Below are positions 1-7,655 of a stretch of DNA of 11,629 bases, piece after piece. The DNA comes from an uncultured Bacilli bacterium (GTDB lineage: Bacteria > Bacillota_I > Bacilli_A > RF39 > UBA660), in contig CANQNA010000039.1 in the NCBI GenBank assembly GCA_947625005.1, positions 1 to 11,629 of the forward strand. Reading direction: 5' to 3'. A program made the translations under genes and the position numbers. The notes beneath the pieces were generated by a model that was not told the DNA's origin, made no database searches, and was given only the letters and a program-made list of their open reading frames with translations. Every line of letters starts with the position of its first letter. Within the stretch, counting starts at the first letter, position 1.

Positions 1-993
1 GAAACTAATACTTTTTCTGTTAACGAATACAATAAAACTTCCCATAATTTAATAATAGTAGATGAAATGTCCATGTTAGATTCTTATCTTTTCTATAGCC
101 TTTTAAATGGATTAAAAAGTGATATTCAACTTATTTTAGTAGGAGATGAAAATCAACTTCCTAGTGTTAATGCCGGTAATATTTTAAATGATTTAATTAA
201 TACCAAAGTATTTCACCATATTAATTTAACTACTATATATCGTCAAAGCGAAAATTCTTTTATTCCTTTACTTGCCAAAGAAATTAAAGATAAAAATATA
301 ACAACTAATTATTTAGAAAAAAAAGATGATTACAATTTTATTTATTCGGATGTCAGAAATATTAAAGATTTAATCTGTGAAATTAGTAGAAGAAGTATAG
401 AAAAAGGTTTAAATGAAAATGATATTCAAATACTTGCTCCTATGTATAAAGGAGAAAATGGTATAGATAATTTAAATATTCATTTACAAGAAATATTTAA
501 CCCTCATGAAGATGACCGTAAAGAAACTAAAGTAGGTAATATTATTTATCGAGTAGGAGATAAAATTTTAAATTTAGTAAATGATCCTGATAAAAATATT
601 TTTAATGGAGATATAGGTTATATAAAAGAAGTGAATATAGATAGTAAAAAAGATTTCATAATTATTAATTTTTACAATAATAATGTTTCTTTCAAAAGAG
701 AAGATCTCTCAAGTATCAAACATGCTTATGTTATAAGTATTCATAAAAGCCAAGGTAGTGAATTTAATCATGTTATAATGCCAATCACTAAAACATTTCA
801 CAAAATGCTTTACAATAAATTACTTTATACTGCAGTATCTCGTGCCAAAAAAAGCTTAGTAATAATTGGCAGTACAGAAGCTTTTGAATATGCAGTAAAA
901 AATGACCAAACTCGAGCGAGAAAAACAACTTTATATGAAATAATTTTGCATAAAATGAAAACAATAGACCAAACTATTATTGAGGTGGAATAA
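1..993 (+). CDS. recD2: RecD2-like ATP-dependent DNA helicase (5' partial)
   Basis: This is the C-terminal 330 residues of a superfamily 1B helicase. The reading frame is open from base 1, so the N-terminus, including the Walker A motif, lies outside the window; the ATG at 67 falls inside motif II and is not a start. Helicase motifs appear in order: Walker B/motif II (VDEMSMLD, about residue 20), motif III (GDENQLPSVNAG), motif IV (TIYRQS), a RecD-type GDKI...NGDIGYI stretch, motif V (HKSQGSEF) and motif VI (YTAVSRAK). RecD2 proteins of Bacillota unwind DNA 5'-3' without RecBC and act in repair and replication-fork maintenance. The full-length family is about 750-800 residues, so slightly under half is present. 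The stop TAA overlaps the next ATG (TAATG), indicating translational coupling. TraA-type relaxase helicases share these motifs but are less likely in this housekeeping context. Confidence 0.93.
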   Translation, partial: ETNTFSVNEYNKTSHNLIIVDEMSMLDSYLFYSLLNGLKSDIQLILVGDENQLPSVNAGNILNDLINTKVFHHINLTTIYRQSENSFIPLLAKEIKDKNITTNYLEKKDDYNFIYSDVRNIKDLICEISRRSIEKGLNENDIQILAPMYKGENGIDNLNIHLQEIFNPHEDDRKETKVGNIIYRVGDKILNLVNDPDKNIFNGDIGYIKEVNIDSKKDFIIINFYNNNVSFKREDLSSIKHAYVISIHKSQGSEFNHVIMPITKTFHKMLYNKLLYTAVSRAKKSLVIIGSTEAFEYAVKNDQTRARKTTLYEIILHKMKTIDQTIIEVE

Positions 994-1127
994 TGGAAAA
1001 GAAAAAAGGAGCCTTAATTGCATTTCATGCTGTAGCAATTACTGGAATTCTCTCAGGTTACGCTTATTTAATTTGTCAAAATAAAAAACAAACAAAAGTT
1101 AATTTAAATACCTTAAATAAATTATAA
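993..1127 (+). CDS. Small single-pass membrane protein (44 aa)
   Basis: This short gene encodes 44 residues and starts at the ATG of the TAATG overlap with the helicase stop. A strong Shine-Dalgarno (GAGGTGG, 982-988) precedes it at good spacing, inside the helicase's last codons. The protein has a basic N-terminus (MEKKKG), a hydrophobic stretch at about residues 7-28 (ALIAFHAVAITGILSGYAYL) and a polar Asn/Lys-rich tail, so a single membrane helix is expected. I do not recognise the family and infer no function. Support for a real gene comes from the Shine-Dalgarno, the stop-start overlap, the clean membrane-protein architecture and a terminator immediately after it. It should be co-transcribed with the helicase. 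There is one Cys (residue 28) at the end of the helix. Confidence 0.72.
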   Translation: MEKKKGALIAFHAVAITGILSGYAYLICQNKKQTKVNLNTLNKL

Positions 1128-1157
1128 TACTAACTTAGTAAAATGTTAGTATTTTTT
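1126..1157 (+). terminator. Rho-independent terminator of the recD2 operon
   Basis: A perfect 9-bp inverted repeat (AATACTAAC 1126-1134 / GTTAGTATT 1145-1153) with a 10-nt loop is followed by a T-run (1152-1157). The left arm begins inside the stop codon of the 44-residue ORF. The stem is AU-rich, as expected for this genome. Confidence 0.8.
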
Positions 1158-1178
1158 CTTGTCTTATTTTTAAAATAT

Positions 1179-1313
1179 ATGTTTGAATAAAATAGAAGTG
1201 AGAAAGAGATTTGTAAAAACGATTTAGCAGATTTTTTAGATGAATTAGAAAACAATGATGATATAAATTATACAACTTATTTAAAAAGTTTATATGCAGT
1301 AACATTTTATTAA
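1179..1313 (+). pseudogene. Possible remnant of a small ORF, broken by a stop at codon 4
   Basis: The frame from the ATG at 1179 reads M-F-E, then TAA (1188-1190), then 40 uninterrupted codons to a TAA at 1311-1313. The open part (1191-1310) encodes an acidic, protein-like sequence that includes NDLADFLDELENNDDINY and ends YLKSLYAVTFY. It has no usable start codon of its own, and there is no Shine-Dalgarno before 1179. It could be a gene fragment inactivated by one nonsense change, the tail of a deleted gene, or chance openness in AT-rich spacer. I recognise no family. Confidence 0.25.
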
Positions 1314-1342
1314 AAAAATGTCTCATGTATTTTCTTTTTACC

Positions 1343-1371
1343 TTGCTAAACTATTTTTTTTATATTATACT
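1343..1371 (+). promoter_or_regulatory. Sigma-A-type promoter for the 1390 gene
   Basis: A -35 TTGCTA (1343-1348) and -10 TATACT (1366-1371) are separated by 17 bp, with a T-rich spacer. The predicted start, about 1378, lies at the Shine-Dalgarno AGGTGA (1379-1384), giving a leader of only about 12 nt before the ATG at 1390. Confidence 0.65.
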
Positions 1372-1389
1372 TTATACTAGGTGAATCAT

Positions 1390-2628
1390 ATGAAACATAA
1401 ATTACCAGAAAGTTTAAAAATTGGATTATTAGATAATCAAATTACAAATACTGATGCTATTTTAAAAGCTTTAATGTACACAAATGACTATGATATGTTA
1501 GAAGAATATTATAATTTTTTATCTAAAAATATTGATATTAAAATTTATAAAGATTTAGATATTATTATCGCTGCTATTAAATCTCGTTTAAATACTTTAA
1601 AAGAAAAAAAAGATATTAAACAAGAATTAGAAAAAGCAAAAAATATTAATAAAAGCTTACAAGGATTAGTATTAATTGAAAATTTAAAAGAATATAATGA
1701 TACTAATAAAGATGTTTATTATTTAAAATATAGTGATGAGGAAAATGTTCATATTTTAGAAATAACAAATCTTCTAAAATTTTCTGAATTATTACAGACT
1801 ACTGCTCCTACTATGAATGCTCATAACTTTTATGAATATTTAAAAAGTCGATATTTTAAAGAATTAAGACAACATGATTTAGAAGAAAATATAGATTTAA
1901 ATATTTATGAAACAGAATATCATATTAAAGACAAACCGGCATTTTTAGTTGAAAAAGATTTAATAAATACTTATGTTCATTTAAATTATCCCAATATGAC
2001 TCCTAAATTAAGTATTGATTCTAATCATGAAAGAATATATTATGTGGGAAATACAATTATTAAATTCCATAATGATAATGGTAAAAGAAAAATGGAAATA
2101 ATTAGTAAAGATAATACTAAAGAACAAAATAAGGCTTTAAATACTTCAGACAATAAATCATCTGGATATATTGACACTTCTTCTGATACAATTTTCAGGA
2201 ATGATTTAGATAATATAGATATTAATGAAGTAGAAGTGAAACCTTTGATTGCAAAATACATATCAGGAACTATTTTAGAAAAAGAAGAAAAAATTAAAGT
2301 ATATGCTTATCTTTTAAATATTTTAGATAGTTTAGAATTAGGTTTTAATCCTTCTAATACAGATTTAGATTTACTAGCATCTACTGTTGATTATTTACAA
2401 ACAATTAGTTTAAACTCCGTCGAAAAAGAAATATTATTTCGAGCAACTAGATATTATAAAATGCAAGAGGATACATATAGCAAAAACAATGAGGTTTCTT
2501 TAAAAAAAACCTATAAAGCAAACGAAGCATTAATTCCTTCTGATAATGGAGCATCTTTGAGCATAATTATTATTACAGTAACTATTCTTTTAGGCGCTCT
2601 TATAAGTGCTATTATGCTTGTAAAATAA
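1390..2628 (+). CDS. Hypothetical tail-anchored membrane protein (412 aa)
   Basis: I do not recognise this protein. The ATG at 1390 is chosen over the in-frame GTG at 1381 because that GTG is part of the AGGTGA ribosome site (1379-1384), 5 nt before the ATG. The body is soluble and charged, with mostly helical-looking segments at residues 1-95. The central part (about 100-235) is richer in beta-like and aromatic segments. A Ser/Asn/Asp-rich linker (about 245-275) and a second helical region (about 280-370) follow. The last 23 residues or so (LSIIIITVTILLGALISAIM) form a single hydrophobic helix ending at the C-terminus, and there is no N-terminal signal, so a cytoplasmic body held by a tail anchor is likely. 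It has its own promoter and no terminator before frr, whose promoter overlaps its 3' end. Codon use matches its neighbours. Confidence 0.85.
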   Translation: MKHKLPESLKIGLLDNQITNTDAILKALMYTNDYDMLEEYYNFLSKNIDIKIYKDLDIIIAAIKSRLNTLKEKKDIKQELEKAKNINKSLQGLVLIENLKEYNDTNKDVYYLKYSDEENVHILEITNLLKFSELLQTTAPTMNAHNFYEYLKSRYFKELRQHDLEENIDLNIYETEYHIKDKPAFLVEKDLINTYVHLNYPNMTPKLSIDSNHERIYYVGNTIIKFHNDNGKRKMEIISKDNTKEQNKALNTSDNKSSGYIDTSSDTIFRNDLDNIDINEVEVKPLIAKYISGTILEKEEKIKVYAYLLNILDSLELGFNPSNTDLDLLASTVDYLQTISLNSVEKEILFRATRYYKMQEDTYSKNNEVSLKKTYKANEALIPSDNGASLSIIIITVTILLGALISAIMLVK

Positions 2629-2646
2629 TATAAATATTTGTATAAT
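2618..2646 (+). promoter_or_regulatory. Sigma-A-type promoter for frr
   Basis: A -35 TTGTAA (2618-2623) and a consensus -10 TATAAT (2641-2646) are separated by 17 bp. The -35 box lies in the last codons of the upstream gene. Predicted initiation at about 2653 coincides with the start of the Shine-Dalgarno AAGGAG (2653-2658). Confidence 0.72.
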
Positions 2647-2669
2647 AAAATTAAGGAGAAAATATATTT

Positions 2670-3212
2670 ATGGATTTCGAAAAAATTACAGAAGAAAAAA
2701 TGCAGAAAGCAATTGAAAATTTACAAACTCGTTTTACAACAGTTCGAGCAGGTAGAGCTAATCCTGCAATGTTAAATGGTATTATGGTAGAGTGTTATGG
2801 AACATCTTCACCTCTTTCTAGTTTATGTAATATAACTGTTCCGGAAGCTCGTCAATTATTTGTTAAACCATTTGATAGAAGCATCATAAAAGATGTAGAA
2901 AGAGCGATTAATGAAGCAAATTTAGGAATTACTCCAACTAATAATGGAGAAACTGTTATTTTAACTATTCCTGAATTAACTGAAGATAGAAGACGTGAAT
3001 ATGTTAAATTAGTTAAAACAATGGCGGAAGAAGCTAAAATAGGAATACGTAATGCTCGTCAAGATGGTAATAATCTAGTTAAAAAAGCAGAAGAATTAAC
3101 TGAAGATGAAAAAGATATGTATCAAGATAATATTCAAGAGTTAACTAATGAATATAATAAAAAAATTGATACTTTATTAAAAGAAAAAGAACAAGAATTA
3201 TTATCTGTTTAA
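2670..3212 (+). CDS. frr: Ribosome recycling factor
   Basis: The gene encodes 180 residues, close to the usual 185. Frr acts with EF-G in the cytoplasm to split post-termination ribosomes. Hallmarks are the N-terminal helix leading into TTVRAGRANPAML (about residues 23-34), the beta-rich domain II (VECYGTSSPLSSL, PFD, LGITPTNNGETV), and the return helices with LTEDRRREYVK and RNARQDGN. The start is supported by AAGGAGAA at 2653-2660. In many Bacillota frr lies beside pyrH and tsf; here it is instead between two hypothetical genes, which suggests local rearrangement. It has its own strong promoter. No terminator is visible in the 47 bp before the next gene, so read-through is likely. Confidence 0.97.
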   Translation: MDFEKITEEKMQKAIENLQTRFTTVRAGRANPAMLNGIMVECYGTSSPLSSLCNITVPEARQLFVKPFDRSIIKDVERAINEANLGITPTNNGETVILTIPELTEDRRREYVKLVKTMAEEAKIGIRNARQDGNNLVKKAEELTEDEKDMYQDNIQELTNEYNKKIDTLLKEKEQELLSV

Positions 3213-3259
3213 AGGAATTTTAAAAATAATCCATAACAAGTATAAATAGGAGGGATAAA

Positions 3260-3778
3260 ATGGATTATTTTTTAATGCATGAATGTATTTTTAAAATATT
3301 AATTAAAAAACAGAAAATATTTATTTTAAATTTTTTAAAAAGTTTAGATATTAGTATTTCAGATTATTTATTATTTGATTTAAAAGTTCCTAAAAAAAAT
3401 ACAAAAGTAGATATTATTTTAATTAGTAATAATTTAATTATTAATTTAGAATTAAATAAAAAGAAAATTTCTTTAAAGAGAAATAAATTATTTTTAGAAA
3501 CTTTAATTAAACTTTTACCGGATTATCAAGTAATACAAATTAATATTAATTTATTTGCAGAAAAGAATACTAACAGTAATATTTTTAATTATTATCAAGA
3601 TAATGAATATTTAAAATTTATTACATCATTAGATTATTTAAAATTTCAAACTAATAAAAAAGAAATTATCCAAGTTCAACAATATTTAAAATCTTTAAAT
3701 CAAGATAGATTAATTGAAATGTGCTTAAAAGAAGATAGTATTAAAAATAATTTAGATCAATTATTTAAAGAAAACTAG
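3260..3778 (+). CDS. Rpn/PDDEXK-like small protein (putative PD-(D/E)XK nuclease fold)
   Basis: This 172-residue protein has an excellent ribosome site (AGGAGGG, 3248-3254). The segment at about 49-80 (KVDIILIS..LIINLELNKKK...RN) resembles the core of the Rpn/'PD-(D/E)XK nuclease family transposase' group. There an Asp (here D51), an E-x-Q (here E64-L-N66, so Q is replaced by N) and a downstream Arg (R74) mark the active region, and a later strand such as VIQININLF (91-99) is typical. Known Rpn proteins are DNA endonucleases that promote recombination, and relatives are phage-defence or mobile-element components. This copy is shorter than the usual 250-300 residues and appears complete, lacking much of the C-terminal part. 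The assignment rests on motif pattern alone. It may be a degenerate or domesticated member, since the Q-to-N change may impair catalysis. It lies between frr and lepA. Confidence 0.55.
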   Translation: MDYFLMHECIFKILIKKQKIFILNFLKSLDISISDYLLFDLKVPKKNTKVDIILISNNLIINLELNKKKISLKRNKLFLETLIKLLPDYQVIQININLFAEKNTNSNIFNYYQDNEYLKFITSLDYLKFQTNKKEIIQVQQYLKSLNQDRLIEMCLKEDSIKNNLDQLFKEN

Positions 3779-3794
3779 TTATTTAATAGTTTTT
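3771..3794 (+). terminator. Weak candidate terminator between the PD-(D/E)XK-like gene and lepA
   Basis: AAAACTA (3771-3777) pairs with TAGTTTT (3787-3793) across a 9-nt loop, ending in five T. The 7-bp stem has only one G-C pair and the T-run is largely inside the arm, so termination may be inefficient. It overlaps the upstream stop codon. Confidence 0.35.
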
Positions 3795-3795
3795 A

Positions 3796-3804
3796 TGATA
3801 TATT
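3796..3804 (+). promoter_or_regulatory. Extended -10 promoter for lepA
   Basis: TG-A-TATATT (3796-3804) fits the extended -10 pattern TGnTATAAT. I see no good -35 at 16-18 bp; the spacing positions read AT-rich non-consensus. Initiation at about 3811 would fall on the Shine-Dalgarno GGTGA (3811-3815), giving a leader of about 10 nt. Confidence 0.5.
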
Positions 3805-3820
3805 ACTTATGGTGATTTAG

Positions 3821-5614
3821 ATGCAAAATAACATCAGAAATTTTTCGATAATTGCTCATATTGATCATGGAAAATCGACATTGGCTGATCGTATTTTAGA
3901 AATGACACATAGTGTTTCTAGTCATGAAATGAAAAATCAACTTTTAGATAACATGGACTTAGAAAGAGAAAGAGGAATTACTATAAAATTAAATGCAGTA
4001 GAATTACACTATAATTATCAAAATGAAGATTATATTTTGCATTTAATTGATACTCCCGGTCATGTAGATTTTTCTTATGAAGTTTCTAGAAGTTTAGCTG
4101 CTTGTGAAGGAGCTTTATTAGTAGTTGATGCTGCTCAAGGAATAGAAGCTCAAACTCTAGCTAATCTTTATTTAGCCCTTAATAATAATTTGACTATTAT
4201 TCCCGTTATAAATAAAATAGATTTACCTAATGCTGATATAGAAAAAGTAAAAAAAGAATTAATTGATGTTTTAGGATTTAAGGAAGAAGAAATTATTTTA
4301 TGTAGTGGAAAGACTGGAGTAGGTGTAGATAAACTTTTAGAAGCTATTATAAAAAGAATAAAACCGCCTAAAATTAATAATGAAAGTCCTACTAAAGCTT
4401 TAATATTTGATAGTTATTTTGATGCTTATAAAGGAGTTATTGCTTCTGTTAGAGTAATGGAAGGAAGTATAAAAGCTAAAGATACTATTAAAATGATGGC
4501 TAGTGGAATGACTTATGAAGTGGTAGAACTTGGTATTAATACGCCAAAGGAAAAGAAATTATCTGAGTTAACTTGTGGGCAAGTTGGATGGATTTGTGCT
4601 TCTATTAAAACTATAGATACAGTAAGTGTTGGAGACACTATAACTACTTTAAGAAATGAAGCAAAAGAACCTTTAGCAGGTTATAAACCAATGAAACCTA
4701 TGGTATATTCCGGAATTTATCCTGTTGAACCAAATAAATTTGAAAATTTAAGAGAAGCTTTAGCAAAATTAAAATTGAATGATGCATCCCTTACGTTCGA
4801 ACCAGAAACGTCAGAAGCTTTAGGTTTTGGTTTTCGTTGTGGTTTTTTAGGCCTTTTACATATGGATATAATTGAAGAAAGAATTAGAAGAGAATTTAAT
4901 ATAGAAATAATTGCTACTAGTCCTAGTGTAGTTTATGAAGTAAAAATGACTAATAATGAATTAATTAAAGTAGAAAGTCCTAATAAACTTCCAGATAGAG
5001 TTAAAATTGCTTATATAAAAGAACCTTTTATTTTAACTAATATTTTTGTTCCCACAGAATACATTGGACCTATTATGGAATTATGTCAAGATAAAAGAGG
5101 TATTTATAAATCTTTAGAATATATTAATTCTACAAGAGTAAATATTCATTATTTATTACCACTTTCTGAAATTGTTTATGATTTTTTTGATAAACTAAAA
5201 AGCAGTACAAAAGGTTATGCTTCTTTTGACTATGAACTTGCTGATTATTTAGAAAGTGATTTAGTTAAAATGGATATTTTGATTAATGGAGAAGTAGTTG
5301 ATGCTTTAAGTGTTATTGTTCATAAAAGTGTTGCTTATAAACGAGGAAAAGAAATAGTTGATAATTTAAAAGAAATTATTCCTAGACAATTATTTCAAAT
5401 ACCTATCCAAGCTAGTATTGGCTCTAAAGTAATTGCTCGAGAAAATATTAGTGCAATGCGCAAAAACGTTTTAGCAAAATGTTATGGAGGAGATATTACT
5501 CGTAAAAGAAAACTTTTAGAAAAACAAAAAGAAGGGAAAAAAAGAATGAAAATGGTAGGTAATGTTGAACTTCCTCCAGAAGCATTCTTAAGTGTTCTAA
5601 AAACTGATAAGTAG
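3821..5614 (+). CDS. lepA: Elongation factor 4 (LepA), translational GTPase
   Basis: The gene encodes 597 residues, matching the family's roughly 600. EF4 is a ribosome-associated GTPase linked to back-translocation and 30S biogenesis. G-domain motifs are AHIDHGKST (12-20), RGIT (51-54), DTPGH (77-81, with the catalytic-site His81), NKID (131-134) and SGKTG (162-166, preceded by Cys where many homologues have Ser-Ala-Lys). EF-G-like domains II, III and V follow, then the LepA-specific C-terminal domain, which ends with [20 protein letters not shown] and [14 protein letters not shown]. The ATG is preceded by GGTGA at 3811-3815. The stop TAG overlaps the hemW ribosome site (TAGGTGAG), so the two genes are coupled. 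Confidence 0.98.
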   Translation: MQNNIRNFSIIAHIDHGKSTLADRILEMTHSVSSHEMKNQLLDNMDLERERGITIKLNAVELHYNYQNEDYILHLIDTPGHVDFSYEVSRSLAACEGALLVVDAAQGIEAQTLANLYLALNNNLTIIPVINKIDLPNADIEKVKKELIDVLGFKEEEIILCSGKTGVGVDKLLEAIIKRIKPPKINNESPTKALIFDSYFDAYKGVIASVRVMEGSIKAKDTIKMMASGMTYEVVELGINTPKEKKLSELTCGQVGWICASIKTIDTVSVGDTITTLRNEAKEPLAGYKPMKPMVYSGIYPVEPNKFENLREALAKLKLNDASLTFEPETSEALGFGFRCGFLGLLHMDIIEERIRREFNIEIIATSPSVVYEVKMTNNELIKVESPNKLPDRVKIAYIKEPFILTNIFVPTEYIGPIMELCQDKRGIYKSLEYINSTRVNIHYLLPLSEIVYDFFDKLKSSTKGYASFDYELADYLESDLVKMDILINGEVVDALSVIVHKSVAYKRGKEIVDNLKEIIPRQLFQIPIQASIGSKVIARENISAMRKNVLAKCYGGDITRKRKLLEKQKEGKKRMKMVGNVELPPEAFLSVLKTDK

Positions 5615-5621
5615 GTGAGTT

Positions 5622-6704
5622 ATGAAATCATTATATATTCATATTCCTTTTTGTAAACATATTTGTTCTTATTGTGATTTCCCTAAAGTTTACTATGATG
5701 AGGATTTAGTTTTAAAATATTTAGAAGCTTTAGAAAAAGAAATTGAAGAAACTTATAATGGAGAAAAAATAAAGACTTTATATATTGGAGGAGGAACACC
5801 TTCCTTATTAAGTAAAAATGCTTTAGATATACTATTTAATATTGTTAAAAAAATTGATTTAACCCATTTGCTCGAATTTACTTTTGAATGTAACATATCT
5901 GATATTACTGAAGAATTAATTAATTTTTTAGTCCAAAATAAAGTAAATAGAATTAGTTTAGGAGTAGAATCTTTTAATATAAGTAATCTAAAATTTATGG
6001 AAAGAACTGCTGAATTTAATGATTGTTTAGAAAAAGTAAATTTAATAAAAAAGTTAGGTATTACTAATATAAATATTGATTTAATGTATGGAATACCTAA
6101 TGAAACTTTAAATGACTTAAAAAACGATTTAAAACTAATTTTAAAGTTAGAACCCACTCATATCAGTGCATATTCTCTTATTTTAGAAAATCATACTAAA
6201 TTAAAAGCATTAGAAACTCATCCTATAGAAGAAGAAATTGAAATAAAAATGTATGAATATCTAGAAAAAAAACTTAAAAAAAGTAAATTTAAACATTATG
6301 AAATCAGTAATTATGCAAAAGATAATTATGAATCAATCCATAATTTAACTTATTGGAATAACGAAGAATATTATGGCTTTGGCCTAGGTGCACATGGTTA
6401 TATTGAAGGATTTCGTTATGCTAATACTAAAAATATTCAAGATTATATTGCCGGTAAATATCGTTTAGAAGAAAATTTAATTTCTCGTCAAGAAAAAATG
6501 GAAAACGAAGTAATGTTAGGATTAAGAAAATTAGAAGGAATAAATTTAGAAGAATTTTATGATAAATATGAAGTTAATCTTCAAGAAGTTTTTCCTATTA
6601 AACCTTTAATTAAAAATAAAGAACTTATTTATAAAGATGGTTATGTTTATATTAATCCAGAAAAAATATATGTAATGAATGAAATATTATTGAAATTAAT
6701 CTAA
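5622..6704 (+). CDS. hemW: Heme chaperone HemW, radical SAM (coproporphyrinogen III oxidase-like)
   Basis: This 360-residue protein is slightly shorter than E. coli HemW (378). Radical-SAM cysteines are in C11-KHI-C15-SY-C18-DF, the CxxxCxxC pattern of HemW. GGGTPS (56-61) is the SAM-binding glycine motif. RISLGVESFN (110-119) has Glu where Gln is common (GVQSF). Also recognisable are NIDLMYGIP, HISAYSL and the WNNEEYYGFGLGAHGY segment, with a C-terminal winged-helix-like region from about residue 285. HemW binds heme and an Fe-S cluster and inserts heme into respiratory enzymes; it is not the oxygen-independent oxidase HemN. It follows lepA by 7 bp, the usual Bacillota order, but hrcA-grpE does not follow. 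In an organism without visible heme pathway genes its substrate is uncertain. There is no clear terminator after it. Confidence 0.93.
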   Translation: MKSLYIHIPFCKHICSYCDFPKVYYDEDLVLKYLEALEKEIEETYNGEKIKTLYIGGGTPSLLSKNALDILFNIVKKIDLTHLLEFTFECNISDITEELINFLVQNKVNRISLGVESFNISNLKFMERTAEFNDCLEKVNLIKKLGITNINIDLMYGIPNETLNDLKNDLKLILKLEPTHISAYSLILENHTKLKALETHPIEEEIEIKMYEYLEKKLKKSKFKHYEISNYAKDNYESIHNLTYWNNEEYYGFGLGAHGYIEGFRYANTKNIQDYIAGKYRLEENLISRQEKMENEVMLGLRKLEGINLEEFYDKYEVNLQEVFPIKPLIKNKELIYKDGYVYINPEKIYVMNEILLKLI

Positions 6705-6760
6705 AATTAATTGATTTTAATAAAATATTCTATAAATTTTATTATAAAAGTGAGGTAATT

Positions 6761-7558
6761 ATGAAAAAAGGAAAAATAATAGGTCTTATTATAATTATGA
6801 TAATATTTTTAGTTTTGTTCTTAATTTTATTAAAACATTTTAATTATCCTAAAAATACGATTGGTAATATTGCTTATAATAAAACTAAAAAAGAAGAAGT
6901 AGTGTATTTATTGGAAGATAATAAGTTAACTCCATATGTAGTTTTAACTAATCATTACAATAATAATTCTGACACTTTATTATTAAGAAAAAATGTTATA
7001 GGAGATGAAAATTATTATATAGATTATAATGGTTCAATTATACCAGAGAAAATATATAACGGTGCTCTAAAAATGAACAATACACAATATTATCAAGATA
7101 CTGAAGTAGATTATTTTCTTTTAAATATATTTCCAAAAAAGTTTGAAAAAAAATTATTAAAAATTATTAAAAATACAAAATTAAGTATTTCTTTATACAA
7201 TAATGGGAAATATGATAATACAAAAATTAGTAGACAATTTTTTCTTCTTTCATTTTTAGAATTAAATACAACAAATAGTTGGCAAAATAAATCTACAAAC
7301 AAAACAAAATTAAATTATTTTAAATTGAATAGTAATAGAATAGCGAAAAATGATGCGGGTATTATAGTTACATATTGGACAAGGACATATGCAACGAATG
7401 GTTTTGGTGCCATTGGATTAAATGGTGGTATTATAACAGAAACTAGTACAGAAGCAAAATATGGAATTAGGCCTGCGCTAACTATTGACAGCAAAACAAA
7501 AATTAAAAAAACTTACTCTGAAAAATTTAATCAAGATATTTGGATTTTGGATATTTAA
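6761..7558 (+). CDS. Membrane-anchored extracytoplasmic protein, DUF6273-like
   Basis: This 265-residue protein starts MKKGK, followed by a strong hydrophobic helix (about 6-24) with no obvious cleavage site, so it is probably an N-terminally anchored protein with its domain outside. The remainder shows the motif order I associate with DUF6273-type domains of Bacillota surface and phage proteins: LLLRK (73-77), FFLLSFLE (160-167), YWTR (205-208), GAIGLNGG (216-223) and YGIRPALTID (234-243). The WTR...G...G.RPAL ending recalls FGE/C-type-lectin-like folds, a possible relation rather than a demonstrated one. Function is unknown; a surface binding role is inferred only. The ribosome site is GAGGT (6752-6756). 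It lies where hrcA would often follow hemW, next to another surface protein gene. Base composition is like its neighbours. The leader has an all-AT 9-bp hairpin (6718-6726/6736-6744) of doubtful meaning. Confidence 0.75.
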   Translation: MKKGKIIGLIIIMIIFLVLFLILLKHFNYPKNTIGNIAYNKTKKEEVVYLLEDNKLTPYVVLTNHYNNNSDTLLLRKNVIGDENYYIDYNGSIIPEKIYNGALKMNNTQYYQDTEVDYFLLNIFPKKFEKKLLKIIKNTKLSISLYNNGKYDNTKISRQFFLLSFLELNTTNSWQNKSTNKTKLNYFKLNSNRIAKNDAGIIVTYWTRTYATNGFGAIGLNGGIITETSTEAKYGIRPALTIDSKTKIKKTYSEKFNQDIWILDI

Positions 7559-7580
7559 ATAATTAAAATTAAATTTAATT

Positions 7581-7592
7581 ACAAACGTTTGT
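7581..7592. promoter_or_regulatory. Palindromic candidate operator ACAAACGTTTGT
   Basis: This is a perfect 12-bp palindrome ending 5 bp before the -35 box of the 7656 promoter. Its centre, CAAACGTTTG, matches the form of LacI/GalR-family operators (central CG, as in PurR boxes), and it stands out in AT-rich spacer. The regulator is unknown and no such gene is in the window. Confidence 0.4.
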
Positions 7593-7597
7593 TGTAC

Positions 7598-7625
7598 TTG
7601 AATTTTTTTCTGATTATGCTAAAAT
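7598..7625 (+). promoter_or_regulatory. Sigma-A-type promoter with extended -10 for the 7656 surface protein
   Basis: A -35 TTGAAT (7598-7603) is followed after 16 bp by -10 TAAAAT (7620-7625). A TG at 7617-7618 makes an extended -10 (TGcTAAAAT). Predicted start is about 7632, giving a leader of about 24 nt that carries GAAGGGA (7642-7648). Confidence 0.68.
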
Positions 7626-7655
7626 TAGTATAGACCATATAGAAGGGATATAAAT

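Noticed and set aside
1135..1326. 63-codon minus-strand open frame
   Set aside because: It starts in the terminator region and spans low-complexity spacer, with Phe/Leu/Tyr/His-rich composition typical of the reverse of AT-rich DNA. No ribosome site was seen.
6718..6744. 9-bp inverted repeat after hemW
   Set aside because: The stem is entirely A-T and no T-run follows, so it does not qualify as a terminator; such repeats are expected by chance at this composition.
6761..7558. Possible diversity-generating retroelement target (lectin-like ending)
   Set aside because: No reverse transcriptase, template repeat or duplicated variable region is present in the window.
7560..7581. 8-bp inverted repeat after the DUF6273-like gene
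   Set aside because: It is all A-T with no T-tract and is followed by the palindrome region; support is too weak to call a terminator.
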